A DNA stretch of 64,000 bases from Bolinopsis microptera (taxonomy: Eukaryota; Ctenophora; Tentaculata; Lobata; Bolinopsidae), in NCBI RefSeq assembly GCF_026151205.1, contig NC_087073.1, forward strand, positions 9,624,411 through 9,688,410, written 5' to 3'. Both the position numbers and the translations under genes were made by a program. Positions 9,945 through 20,487 of this stretch are shown here, piece after piece. Positions within the stretch are counted from its first letter, which is position 1, and each line of letters opens with the position of its first letter. Below the pieces are notes generated by a model. That model was not told the DNA's origin, did no database searches, and saw nothing but the letters and a program-made list of their open reading frames with translations.

Positions 9945-11180
9945 TTATTATTATTACCACAAATAAGAACAATAATGATTACCTTAGTAGCTTGCCAATA
10001 AGATGAAAGTACCCATAGCGCAGAACTGACCCAACTTCGACCAGAGCTTCGATGTAGTCGTGTTGATCTCGAAATTTGCTTATATCTTTCTATATTGCCT
10101 TCAACTTAAATAACTGAAATTTTAGATTTAGGCTTCAGATTTTCTATTATTTGTTTGGAAAAAATATGTAATGAATAAAATGATAATCTATACAAATTTC
10201 AGAGAAGTGTCCGTGTTCTGATGCAGTTTTAACTTCCACCTGCACCCCTCATAATATTCACAATCAGTTAACCTGTTTTAAGTAAGGACAGGGAATAAAG
10301 AAATCTGTGTTAGGAAAACTGACTTTCTGAATAACTGAGGTTTTGGAAAGGAATTGTATAGGGGTGGGAGAGGTTTGATAGATTGACATGCAGTTTATCT
10401 TCATTAACCTTCACATACAGTTGTTTAAAGTGTGTACTACTTGTGTACAGTGTGTGCGACATGACAGTACACAGTAAATAATACATTTTACAACCTACAC
10501 ATCTCTCACTGACCAGCTATCTTACTTACTCACTGCGAAACAACCACTTAAGTATTTGCAGTCTAGTTATGAAGGTAGGTTGTCTGCTACCGCCCCCCCC
10601 CCCCCCCCCATTGTAGACTGGCAGAGTTTACAGTCTCACCGGCCAGTCCTTCTCTCTTAGCTGACATTACACATAATACTTAGGTGCAATCAGGTGATAT
10701 GTACTGCATCATATGATATTATACACCTTTATTGTTAACAAAATTAATATCAGGAACGAGCATAAGGAACATGGTTATTGGACAAAGGAATCATGGTGTT
10801 CTGACTGTCATTGCATTGCGGGATTGTTTATATCTGGAGTAATGGTTAGAGATAGACATGTCAAAGGCCTCATAAACGTAAATTTATTCGGAATGAACCC
10901 ATCCATATATCAGGAATAGTACATTGAGGGCTAAGGGTTTCCATTTTCCAAGTTAATTGGTACGAAACTATAAATTTCAATAGTTATATTGAGATGAATT
11001 TATTGTGTATAATTATAAATTGCCTACAAAGATTAAATTAAAACCTTCACTGTGAAAGTGCACCCAATGCAATGTTTATACTTTTTACTCTTGATGATAT
11101 TTTGATAGATGTATTCAGAAATTGGTCAGTAATTTCATTGTTAAATTTTGACATTTTCCCAATAAATTCCCCTAATTTAC
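9945..11180. other. No gene recognised; upstream region of the ALKBH3-like gene
   Basis: Includes a C-run near 10593-10609 and AT-rich sequence. The promoter or 5' untranslated exon of the next gene may lie here, but I could not place it. Confidence 0.4.
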
Positions 11181-11185
11181 AGGTA

Positions 11186-12559
11186 ATGAGTAAACCAGCG
11201 ACCGGTCGAGGTTTTGGGCGTGGGCGTGGAAGAGGGATTGTAAGAAAAGTAGAAGCTACCCCACTGGCCCCTTCTCTCGCAAGTTGCACCACTAATGAAG
11301 CTCATATTAATCAGCCTAGTGAACGGAATCTTACTGCATTAACACGTAAAGGCAGAGGACGAGCCAAACCATTAAAAACTACAAATACTGTCAATGAAAA
11401 TAGCACACCTTTGGTCCAAGAAGATATTGCCAGAGCAAACACCTATACGGACTCTCATCATACCAGCTCCAATACTAATTCTGATGAAAGTACACCACTG
11501 TCTACTTCCCCCGTAGGTAATGGAACTCACGTTGATCAGCTAGCATTGTCTTCCCTCTCAGTTGATGAATACATATCTAATGCGCGTAACACGTATTCAC
11601 AGCATGATGATAGATCGCAAAACAGTGGTCTTTCTGCAAATAATGGTCATAGTAGATATTCACAGCACGATGATAGATCACAAAACAGTGATTATCCTTC
11701 AAATAATAGTCACAGTAGATATTCACACGATGATAGATCTTCAACAAACCCTAAAAACAGAGTTCTCGGTCGCACCAAATTTACTGCTCCTGCCATGAGA
11801 CCGCTCAACCAAGCTGTGGGTAATGCTGGGACAACGAATTACAAATCAAATCGACCGTTAGGAGGTGAGAAATGTTTCAACTTTTCATATAAAGAACCGG
11901 ATGTTACCCATTCTACACCACCTGTAGAACTAGCAATACAAAGTTTAGGCGATGGAAAACACATCTTAGAGAAGGGGTATGACGGCCAAGTGGACTACAT
12001 TTCGGAATTCTATCCCAAAAATAAAGCTGATAAACTTATGCACATGTTGCTGGGAACCCTAAATTTCGAGGCTCCTTCAAGGAAACGTGGAGGAGAGACC
12101 ATTGAACAACCGCGGCTCTCCGTTTGGTACGGACCTAAAGATACGCCTTACAGTTATTCCTACGTCACTCTTCAAGCTCGTGAATTCAGCTCCAATAGCA
12201 TCATGTATAGGATTAAAGCTGATGTGGAGGAAAAATTTGGGGTTACTTTTAACTCGTGTCTGGTTAATTTGTACCGGGATAATAAAGACGGAGTTGGATG
12301 GCATGCTGACGATGAGAAGTCTCTGGGAGACAACCCTACCATAGCATCTCTCAGTTTAGGGGAAACGAGGCGATTTGAGTTTTGTCGGAAAGATGATAAG
12401 GAGCGGAAACCAGTTTACGGTTTCCACCTTGTTCATGGTTCAGGATTGTTGATGAAGGGCGATGTTCAAGAAAGATGGCTACACACTGTTCCAAGAGAAT
12501 ATCACGACAGAAAACCTCGGTTGAACTTAACTTTTCGGACTATCCAGGAGACCAAGTAA
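11186..12559 (+). CDS. ALKBH3: ALKBH3-like Fe(II)/2-oxoglutarate dioxygenase (AlkB family)
   Basis: 457 residues in one exon. AlkB enzymes remove alkyl groups such as 1-methyladenine and 3-methylcytosine from DNA or RNA by oxidation. The C-terminal 200 residues hold the family core: NLYRDNKDGVGWHADDE with the H-x-D iron ligands at His373 and Asp375, SLSLGETRRFEF, the distal iron ligand in RWLHTVP (His433) and the 2-oxoglutarate/substrate arginines in RLNLTFR (Arg445, Arg451). NLYR before WHxDDE favours ALKBH3 over ALKBH2. The N-terminal half is low-complexity: a Gly/Arg stretch (GRGFGRGRGRG) and tandem SxYSQHDDRSQNS repeats near residues 130-190. I start at ATG 11186, four bases after a 3' splice site (CTAATTTACAG), rather than at the longer in-frame ATG at 11072, which would translate the intron tail. 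Confidence 0.85.
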   Translation: MSKPATGRGFGRGRGRGIVRKVEATPLAPSLASCTTNEAHINQPSERNLTALTRKGRGRAKPLKTTNTVNENSTPLVQEDIARANTYTDSHHTSSNTNSDESTPLSTSPVGNGTHVDQLALSSLSVDEYISNARNTYSQHDDRSQNSGLSANNGHSRYSQHDDRSQNSDYPSNNSHSRYSHDDRSSTNPKNRVLGRTKFTAPAMRPLNQAVGNAGTTNYKSNRPLGGEKCFNFSYKEPDVTHSTPPVELAIQSLGDGKHILEKGYDGQVDYISEFYPKNKADKLMHMLLGTLNFEAPSRKRGGETIEQPRLSVWYGPKDTPYSYSYVTLQAREFSSNSIMYRIKADVEEKFGVTFNSCLVNLYRDNKDGVGWHADDEKSLGDNPTIASLSLGETRRFEFCRKDDKERKPVYGFHLVHGSGLLMKGDVQERWLHTVPREYHDRKPRLNLTFRTIQETK

Positions 12560-12603
12560 AATATAGAATTAATTTAGTTAGATTTATTATGTCACCTGAC
12601 TAA

Positions 12604-12612
12604 CAATAAACG
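12604..12612 (+). terminator. Poly(A) signal of the ALKBH3-like gene
   Basis: CAATAAACG lies about 45 bases after the stop codon, followed by a TG-rich stretch (AATGTTGTGTTTT), as expected for cleavage and polyadenylation. Confidence 0.6.
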
Positions 12613-12619
12613 TTTGACA

Positions 12620-13540
12620 AGTCGCTCAATGTTGTGTTTTAATTAGTACCTGTAATAATAATAGTTACTGTGAACCAAATATATTATAGCCTTGAGTTTG
12701 AATTACTATTAGGACCCTTTTTTCGAAGAAGGAAATTTAATTACTTGCGATATCTCGAGTTCTATTTGATCGAGTCCCATACCTAACTAACTTTAATTTA
12801 ATTTAACCCCTATTCGGTTTATCTGCAGTACCTTTGCCCTTCTCTCGCCCATCTAATACCAACATGTCGTTTGCATATAACTTTATTTTCTTGTGCATTT
12901 CCTCCAAGTTTTTGTCTGTGTTTCTCCGCACATACCATAGATAAGATTGTAATCAAACTGTAAATTGCATGATATTTTATCTCATATTTATTTAACTGAT
13001 ATATTTGTATTTAGTATTGACAAACTGTATGGAATTGCTGTAAAACCTCAATAATTCTCCCATCAGTATTCAAAATAGAAATATAAAGAATCTTAGAATA
13101 GTTTTGTAACCAGTTCGTCGTTTTTTATCTGTTTTATGTTTAGAAATTCTTTAAAAAAGGGTTAGCATTTAATGTCTATTTTGCATGGAGATTGTTAATT
13201 TCCGAGACCCTGATGAAGAACAAACTTTTATTTATATGCAGAATGTAAATTTATTTACCAGTCAGTTTTTACTTTGTGTTAATAAAAGATACTTACTATC
13301 AAAACTTGATTTAATTTGTCCATATGAGAGAGACAGGGAGTCTCTGACTCCATCCCTGATATTTTGCTTATCTCATAATTAACGTTTACTGTCTATTCAA
13401 TGATAATAGACGAGAAGTGATTGGCAGTGAAAACTTATCGATGCATGTAAATAGTTTTTTGATATTAACAAAATACCTGTAACTTTTTAGGCAGCATAAT
13501 TTAACCTAAAGATTGAAGCTAGCACGTGACCCCCCTATAC
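12620..13540. other. No gene recognised
   Basis: AT-rich intergenic sequence between the ALKBH3-like and RHBDL4 genes. Short open frames here have no recognisable family and no matching splice sites. Confidence 0.4.
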
Positions 13541-13551
13541 TGCAGGTAGCA

Positions 13552-16500
13552 ATGTTTAGAGGATTTAACAGAATGCTCAGAGGGCGTGGAAACAGAGGGG
13601 GCCGGCAGAATTTAGGAGTAATGTTGTTGGCATTTCAAATATTCCAGTTTGGGATTGACAGAATCCCAATTATCACATTAGTCACACTCATTACAAACAT
13701 AGGTAAGAGTTGTATATTACTTTTATTTTTGTTATTCTTCGACATGGCCCGATGAAAAACAGTTGATCGGGCTCGCCCCTGAAAGACGAAAAGCGTTTTT
13801 GAATAGTGATCACCCGCGGGCGCCAAACGATATTTTCATATTGTTGAGCACTTTACACGAACCGATAGAACGCGCGCAATATTCTTTCAATTTCATGGCC
13901 TTTGTAACTCTACGTACCGGATCATTCCAAAATAACGTCGTTATTATGTCATCTTATGGGTTCAAAATTCGACGGCTGACCATCTATTAATCCTAAAAAC
14001 TGTTATAAGTCAAATCTGTTTTAATTTTTAGATTCAAATCATTTCAGGCGTTTACCTTCGTCTTCCAGAGTTATTTGACATTCCACTCCCCAAAGTACAC
14101 GACATCTGCATAAGCTACCAGGGGGTGGTGGTCTACAGAGAATATCACAGACTTGTTCTATCAGGTAAGCTTTAAGTTACCTGGTACATGCCCAATTCAA
14201 GCGATCTTGTCTATTGGGTGCGTTATATCTCTCACAGTTCTTTTATCTCAATAAGTCTACGTGTTTCAGGATTTTACCATCTAAGCGACATGCACCTGTA
14301 CTTCAACATGGCTTCATTCCTCTACAAAGGCACTCAGGTATCTTCAAACATACTGTATTCTTCTGAAATGTGGTCGATTGATAATTCGATTTCTATTGAA
14401 TATTCGATTTCTAACGGTAAGCAGACCGAATCCCTAACGGTCCGAATCCGTTTTACAGTAATTAACAAAATCCTGAGGATTATTAATCCTCCCCCCAGCT
14501 GGAGCCCCGTCTAGGTACAGGAAGATTTGCAGCTGTTATTGGATCACTTCTTGTTGGTTCCAGTTCTGTGTACTGTGCTATCCAGTTTCTCGCTGCGCAG
14601 CTTCTAGGACCAGCTCACATCCACAGTTGTGCTGCAGGGTTCTCCTGTGTTCTTTTCGGGCTGAAAGTTATAATGCAGAGCACTTCACCTCCATCCCACA
14701 GACTGTTTGGGATCCCCATACATATGGCGTACTGGAGCGAGCTCGTCTGGATCTCACTTATATCACCCAATGTCTCCTTCGTGGGCCATCTTGCAGGTTC
14801 GTGGTTCTGTTTAACTGTTAATTCCTCAATTTGTTTAAACTGCCCACTATTTCCTGGTATTTTCTGTCTTCGATATTTTAACTTCATTGTTTCCATAGTT
14901 TGATTACATTCCTATCTTGAAATTAGCAGACTACGAATAAGAAATTTATGCCCCCTCAAATTTTTTTCGTGTACACCAGTTTACCAATTTGTGATTGTAC
15001 AGAATTTTTCCTGGTTACAGTAAGACCCCGATTTACCGCACCCCGATTTACTGCAAACGCCGATTTACCGCGGCTTTTTCCTTTCTCCCAAACTCCGCGG
15101 GGTCATGCATATAATCATGCACTCGAAGGATTCCAGAGACATGGATATCACCTGTAGACTATGGTGTATGCTGTAACAGCATACGTCATCCAGGGTGAAG
15201 GAGAGCTCGCCATGCTATCTTCACCTCAGACTGATACTGATCAGGTCTGAGGTCACTGAATAAACTTCAAGACCTGTCTGGAGGTGCATAGCTTACAATA
15301 CATTGTCTTAAGTCTGATTTCCATGTTAAATCTACCACTATGAAGTCTGAATCAAAGTCAGCTAATAGTTCTAAAACTGATATACTTTACAGGGATTATA
15401 ACCGGTTTATTGATGACTAAAGGTCCACTCAATTTTGTCCTTTCTGGCGAGACACCCTCCTTTTTCGAGGGCGGAGTAAGAAATCAGCAGACGTGGGGCA
15501 GTGGTGTTTCTAGTGGTGGCAGTGGAGGCAGAAGTGGTGGCAGTGGAGGCAGATCGACTCGTCAAGATAATACAGCCAGCTATAATAACGAGTAAGTTCA
15601 CATATTCGTACAGCTTTATTGGTTATGTGTTCTTGCTGATTCGTATTTTTAACTTATTATTATATTGATTATATTTTCAACTTTTCTTAATTCCAAAATT
15701 TAGCATCCTTTGCATCCGATTTCATCATTTTTATTCGCCCGATTTAGTTTATAAGGCATCTGTAAACCTCTCATAATCCATTGTTGGAACATTTGGCTTC
15801 ACAATGGATAACACTCTCCTGATAGAAGTCCTGTTTTTACCGATGAGAAAAGCCTCTTCAATCCTTGTTCTCAATATTTCAGATAACCTCTGCTAGAATC
15901 TCTCCGTTTTGAACCTCATCTCCTTTAGTCCGGATAAGTTTACTCCCACAGCAGGATCTATCTTGTCTCCGGGTAGTTGTCTCCCTCCCCCTAGCAGTAC
16001 CTAGTGCCAACGCATCCACTTCCTCTATAAACCCTGACTGTTGCGCATTGATCGCTTCGACGATTTGTGGCTTTGCAAACACTTTATCGTACTTTCCTAT
16101 TTTTAGCAGTTCTAAAGTTTGTTCCCCCACTCCTTGGTTTCCTAGAATCTGTTGGAACTTTTCAAGAGCTGTGCCGCCTTTAAACGTTTTCAGGATCATG
16201 TTCTCTCCCTGCAGCAGCGTCGACGCGATGCCTGCTTCACATAGGAGAATGGCTCCCTGAACTGACACAATCTTCTCGAGATCCGCCGGTCCATTTCCCC
16301 TGATGCACTCCAGAGACTTGACCATCTCAAGTGAGTTGCCGATAGTATAGCCTATAGAGTATAGGGGTGTTTATATCGGTGAGCACTGCCGTAGTGTTCA
16401 CTCCCATGCTGTTTCCTATATCCACCATCAATGATGGTCCATCATCCTTGCCAGACTTTCAGCCTGACTGTCCGTCACCGACCCTATCCTCGACTTCACA

Positions 16501-19500
16501 TCCAGGACTAGAATCTTTATTGCCTCCGAAAGCTTCTTACTCGTTATACTGGAGCAGACCAATGATGGGTAGCAGACGGTAGAGGTGATGTCTCGGATGG
16601 AGTAGAGTGTTTTATCTGCAATGTTCTCGACCTCAGTACTTGTCATGTAACACCCTACATCTTCAAGCGTTCTCTTCATGTCTTCTACTGTCAGAACTTA
16701 GGGCTATGCTGAAACCTGGGATAGACTCGAGTTTATTGACAGTTCCACCAGTAGGACTCGAGGGTTCCCCCTTGTAATGCGAGCTCGGAAGCGGGAGCCC
16801 TGCCTTCAGAGGTACGTATCGAGGATGACTCGGACCTAAAATCAGTTTACACCATCATTCTCAGCCTATTGTTTATTACACCCCACAATAACCAACAACT
16901 CCCTCGTGTTAAAGTGAGTTAGTGAGTATCACGAGATCCGCCCTCGTGTCCACTCTTTTAGGAAAGTACCGCCCTTGTGAGCTTGTGTCCTATACCCCAC
17001 TGAGTAATCTGTCATACTCGTCGTAATTTATAATTGCAAATTTTCTAAATTGTATCTTTCAAGGATTCAAGATTGTAAGACTTGAAGATTTCAACTCGAG
17101 TCTATATCTGACTAGGATTTGGCAATAAGTTGACAAAAAACAACCGCATCTTTGGTCAAATTAATAATTTATATTCACAGATTTTGTTTAAATCCATATC
17201 GATACTGATACAATAATAATTATTGAGCAGTGTCACGGTATTTATGTTCAGTCTACTACTACTAGCCCAGCAAAAAATCATCGTCGAAAAGGAATTTTAC
17301 TACAAAATTGATCTCTTTCGACGAAGTAAAAAAACTGAGCCATTGCATGCTTGATCATAAAAGAATAATCACGTGATATAGTATACTACATGGATTCATA
17401 GTTAAGTCTAAGTAAAGATAAAGTTTAAAAGCTTTGATGCTCTAATTTAACCATTTGAGTCCATTTATTTTTATCATGCCATTCAGATATTTACGTCAGA
17501 ATATAAATAATGATAATAATAGAGCATAATTTCCAATTGTTACATCTTCCATATCCGGATTCTCGATCCAAGGTCCATGTTCGACAGAGTGGCGAGAAAC
17601 GGCTGGAGTCAGGAGAAGTCAGGAGGAGTCAGGAGGAGTCAGGAGGAGTCAGGAGGAGTCAGGAGGAGTCAGGAGAGTCAGGAGGAGTCAGGAGAAGTCA
17701 GGAGGAGTCAGGAGGAGTCAGGAGGAGTCAGGAGAAGTCATGAGGAGTCAGGAGAAGTCAGGAGGAGTCAGGAGGAGTCAGGAGGAGTCAGGTGTATATT
17801 AAGTCATTTCACTTCCCAACATCATTAGTATCAGAATTGATTATTGGAATGAGTCATAACTTTCTGAATCATCCAAATCATTGTCACTAAAAAAACAAAA
17901 GTCCAGATGCCAATCACAAGTGCCATTAGGGCACTTAACTTTTTCTAGAGCAGTGCATTCATTAGGACATAATTCAGGCTTACCATCCTCTACGCATGTG
18001 GCACCATCCGTACATTTGGAATTTCCTTTTGGACATTTATATTTCTTGCAGAAATCAGCGTCTTCATCGAAGTTATCTGGGCAATCGTCCTTGAAGCCAT
18101 CACACATGTACATGGTGTAGACGCACGTTTCCCCATCACCACACAGACTCTCACCATCTTCACATGCCCCAGCTGGGTTTACTGAGAAACAGACCACCAT
18201 CAGGATCAAGCTGGTCAGTGTTGTCATCATCATCATCTGGGAGATGAGGGTCCATAAAATATCTATCGCAAAAGATATATAGTAAAGATCAGTCTGCTTG
18301 TTTTTGATTGATTGAAAGCTTGACGGTGCCAGGCGGTTCTAATGACCAATTAAAACATATATAAAATAATAGTGAATAATAATCCCTCTGTTCAGGGCAC
18401 TGCACAGTATATGGTTCATGTTTAGTATGAACTCAACCCAACACGTCAATAGCCTAAAATGGAATCAAACCAAAATATTGCAAAAAGGCTTATACATATA
18501 TATGGTTGGCAGAAATTTAAAATTGAACAAATTAGAAAAAGCACTATTGTATGAGGTTAACAAATTTTTTGTAAAGCTAACTTAAAACTATGAATATAAT
18601 AATACAAAATAATGTTAATAACAACTTAACCTTGCGAAATGTTTCGAATGAATGTTGCTACTCAACAGAGTCACAGACTTTGATTGGATTCTATGAGGAA
18701 ATGTTGTGTCACGTAGTCCTTTGTTCCCAAATTTGGTGAGGGAGGTGTGGGCAAAAGTTTTCAAAGTAATTCAACCGCTGAGTTTTACGAGAAGCCTCAT
18801 GACGCAGACTCATGATGAGACTGAGATCTTATGCAAAGTTTACAGAGAGGTTCAAGTTTGAAGCAAGCTATTTTGTTGAATTAGAAAAAGATATTCTGTT
18901 ATTGAGAAGTCAGTGCGTATATAATATGATGTTTAAGTTTCCTTATTTGAAACAACTTAGATCTTCTCATAATTCTATTTCTGAAGTAAGATAGAAAGAG
19001 ACTTAGAGATAGTTCAAATATAACGTGAGCCAGCATAGGGGGAGGGGTTTGAGATTCAGATAGCTAAGCTAGTGTAATTTCGGCACAATTGTATTTGTTT
19101 AAGGTGTAAAATCCGGATTGGAATATTATTATTTATGAGTCGCATAGTTGAAATATTTTCTTGGGTCAATTTCTATTTTCTATTGATCCCGTTTGATGCG
19201 ACAAGGAAAAGGCACTTATCAGGAAAGGAATTATTCAACTTATCAGGAAAGGAATTATTCAACGTTTTAAAAATATTTCTATCAAAAATTCAAAACGTAA
19301 AAAACATAAATCTGAGGCAAAATTAATGTATAAATATTTACTTTTAATTCAATCAACTTTATCCAAAAAATGCGATACAAAAAGGTCATAACAGAGTGGA
19401 ATATAAAAGGGTCAAACAAAGCTTACGTCATATTATATAAACTCTCCGATCCTTTACAAGCTTGAGATCAATTCGTTTGTTTGTTTTCCACTTGTCTCAT

Positions 19501-20487
19501 GCTGTTCAACTATGTGTGAATGTAATATCTGTAATCCATATATAACACGAATATTGAATTGACCTCAGACTCAATTGTTAGTTAGCAGAATTGTAGACTT
19601 AGCGGAGAGATAGAAGACTAACTCGTACTCCGTTTTATAGATGTAAATTGTAGAGTACGCTATATAAATATCTACCACATACCACACATCTGCCATTGAA
19701 CCCTGTGATCCAATGATGAGGACCCAGCAATAGCCGTTGTCGAGGGTTCTCCCTTGTAATGCGATCTCGGAAGGCAGGTCTCCCCTTTGAAGTGCGAGCT
19801 CGGAAGCGGGAGCCTTGCCTTCAGAGGTACGTATCGAGGATGACTCGGACCGAAAGTCAAAATCTTTTCAAAGTTTTTCTAATGACCGATTAAAACATAA
19901 AGACATGAAGAATTTGTTTTAACTTTGTATGAAAAGCATCAATATAAAATAATAGTGAATAATAATCCCTCTGTTCAGGGCGCCCAGTAGTAAGCTGCGT
20001 TATTCTCACCAGCCGACTTGATACGTTTCAATAAATTGGCCAAAATGGCTGAATCGTTACAAACCGTTAGTTAACCATTAGACCCGACTAGAAGGCTCTG
20101 CAACTTGCAGGTCGATAGAATTAATATCAAGCATCACTTCTCATAAGTACTAAATAGTTCCATTTAACCAGGGCACACGAAGCAGAAGAGAGGAGGAGAG
20201 AAGCAGAGGAAGCAGAGCTGCAGGAGGTGATAAGAAGGAGTCTAGAAGAGGAAAACAACCCCTCCCGCAGACCAGCCCCCCGCTCCGAACCTACAGGCTA
20301 CACACCGGGCAGACTGTACCCAGACCTCCCTGCTTCACCCTCAGCACCACCTCCAGAGGACTTTTACCAAGATGAAGGGTTCCAAGGTGAACAGGGTAAC
20401 CAGGGTGCCCATGATCCTTCGCAAGCTCCAAGGTTACCTGGTTACTTTGATGAGATCAGAAGAAGGAGGGTTCAGAGGTTTCAGTGA
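13552..20487 (+). CDS. RHBDD1: RHBDL4 (RHBDD1) rhomboid intramembrane protease, six exons
   Basis: Exons 13552-13702, 14048-14164, 14270-14337, 14499-14796, 15393-15591 and 20172-20487 all join in phase at GT-AG sites, giving 382 residues. RHBDL4 is an ER rhomboid protease that cuts ubiquitinated membrane proteins and works with VCP/p97 in ER-associated degradation. The rhomboid fold is complete: HLYFNMASFLYKGTQLE, the nucleophile in CAAGFSCVLFGLKV (Ser161) and the catalytic base in SFVGHLAG (His209). The usual GxSG is GFSC here. After a Gly/Ser-rich linker the last exon encodes a ubiquitin-interacting motif (AELQEVIRRSLEEE) and ends with a VCP-binding motif (DEIRRRRVQRFQ), matching the human C-terminus in order. 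The ATG is six bases after a 3' splice site (CTATACTGCAG). The 4.6-kb last intron carries two opposite-strand genes or gene remnants. Confidence 0.92.
15019..15073 (+). repeat. Short tandem CCCCGATTTACCGC motif, possible pogo/Tigger-type end
   Basis: CAGTAAGACCCCGATTTACC is followed by two more copies of CCGATTTACYGC. It resembles the terminal repeat of pogo-like DNA transposons, but I found no matching opposite end, so this is at most a solo fragment. It lies in intron 4 of RHBDL4. Confidence 0.35.
15749..16753 (-). pseudogene. Thymidine/pyrimidine-nucleoside phosphorylase, intronless decayed copy
   Basis: Read from 16753 downwards, the sequence carries the C-terminal two thirds of thymidine phosphorylase without introns: TGGTVNKLESIPGF, VEDMKRTLEDVGCYMTS, DKTLYSIRDITSTV, SITSKKLSEAIKILVLDVK, then MVDIGNSMGVNTTAVL, EMVKSLECIRGNGPADLEKI and the C-terminal barrel-sandwich domain to a stop at 15749. 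At least four frame changes are needed, near 16690, 16430, 16355 and 15880. The N-terminal phosphate-binding part is absent. The upstream edge abuts a dispersed repeat at 16754. Neighbouring genes read cleanly, so this is real decay and not assembly noise. A processed (retro) copy is the simplest explanation; no poly(A) tract remains visible. Confidence 0.8.
16754..16835 (+). repeat. Dispersed repeat related to the 254-bp satellite (short form)
   Basis: GGACTCGAGGGTTCCC...GAGCTCGGAAGCGGGAGCC...CAGAGGTACGTATCGA then ATGACTCGGAC. Same sequence as the conserved half of the array at 29.0-31.4 kb, but with only one of its two internal CTCGGAAG subunits. Confidence 0.8.
17614..17793 (+). repeat. 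10-bp minisatellite (AGGAGGAGTC)n
   Basis: About 18 copies with minor variants (AGGAGAAGTC, AGGAGAGTC), just downstream of the nested LDLa gene and within the RHBDL4 intron. Confidence 0.9.
17841..18236 (-). CDS. Secreted LDL-receptor class A repeat protein, nested in RHBDL4 intron
   Basis: A single-exon frame of 131 residues. It begins with a hydrophobic signal peptide (LTSLILMVVCFSVNPAGA), then a class A repeat with the calcium-binding signature CDGFKDDCPDNFDED, then two further cysteine-rich segments (CPKGNSKCTDGATC and CPNGTCDWHLDFC) that are shorter and may be degenerate repeats, and an acidic Ser/Asp tail. LDLa repeats are small disulphide-bonded calcium-binding modules used in extracellular ligand binding. 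No membrane segment follows, so secretion is likely. The start ATGs directly follow a possible 3' splice site (CATCTCCCAG) and a TATATAT motif lies about 50 bases further upstream. Family identity beyond LDLa is not resolved. Confidence 0.7.
   Translation of the reverse strand: MMMMTTLTSLILMVVCFSVNPAGACEDGESLCGDGETCVYTMYMCDGFKDDCPDNFDEDADFCKKYKCPKGNSKCTDGATCVEDGKPELCPNECTALEKVKCPNGTCDWHLDFCFFSDNDLDDSESYDSFQ
18337..18399 (+). repeat. Dispersed repeat, copy 1
   Basis: TTCTAATGACCAATTAAAAC through AATAATCCCTCTGTTCAGGGC. A second copy, with an insertion, lies at 19877-19982. Confidence 0.8.
18400..19736. other. RHBDL4 intron, no further gene recognised
   Basis: AT-rich. A short duplication (TTATCAGGAAAGGAATTATT twice) occurs near 19217-19262. 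No convincing exon on either strand. Confidence 0.4.
19741..19880 (+). repeat. Dispersed repeat related to the 254-bp satellite (long form)
   Basis: Carries both internal CTCGGAAG subunits, the CAGAGGTACGTATCGA block and the following GTCAAAATCTTTTCAAAGTT segment found in the satellite monomers at 29-31 kb. It runs directly into the second copy of the 18.3-kb repeat. Confidence 0.85.
19877..19982 (+). repeat. Dispersed repeat, copy 2
   Basis: Second copy of the element at 18337-18399, with about 40 extra bases inside. Confidence 0.75.

Noticed and set aside
11072-11185. Longer N-terminus for the ALKBH3-like protein
   Set aside because: The stretch is hydrophobic and pyrimidine-rich and ends in a 3' splice site four bases before the chosen ATG; it is best read as intron tail.
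17510-17828. GGVRRSQEES repeat frames
   Set aside because: Translation of the 10-bp AGGAGGAGTC minisatellite.
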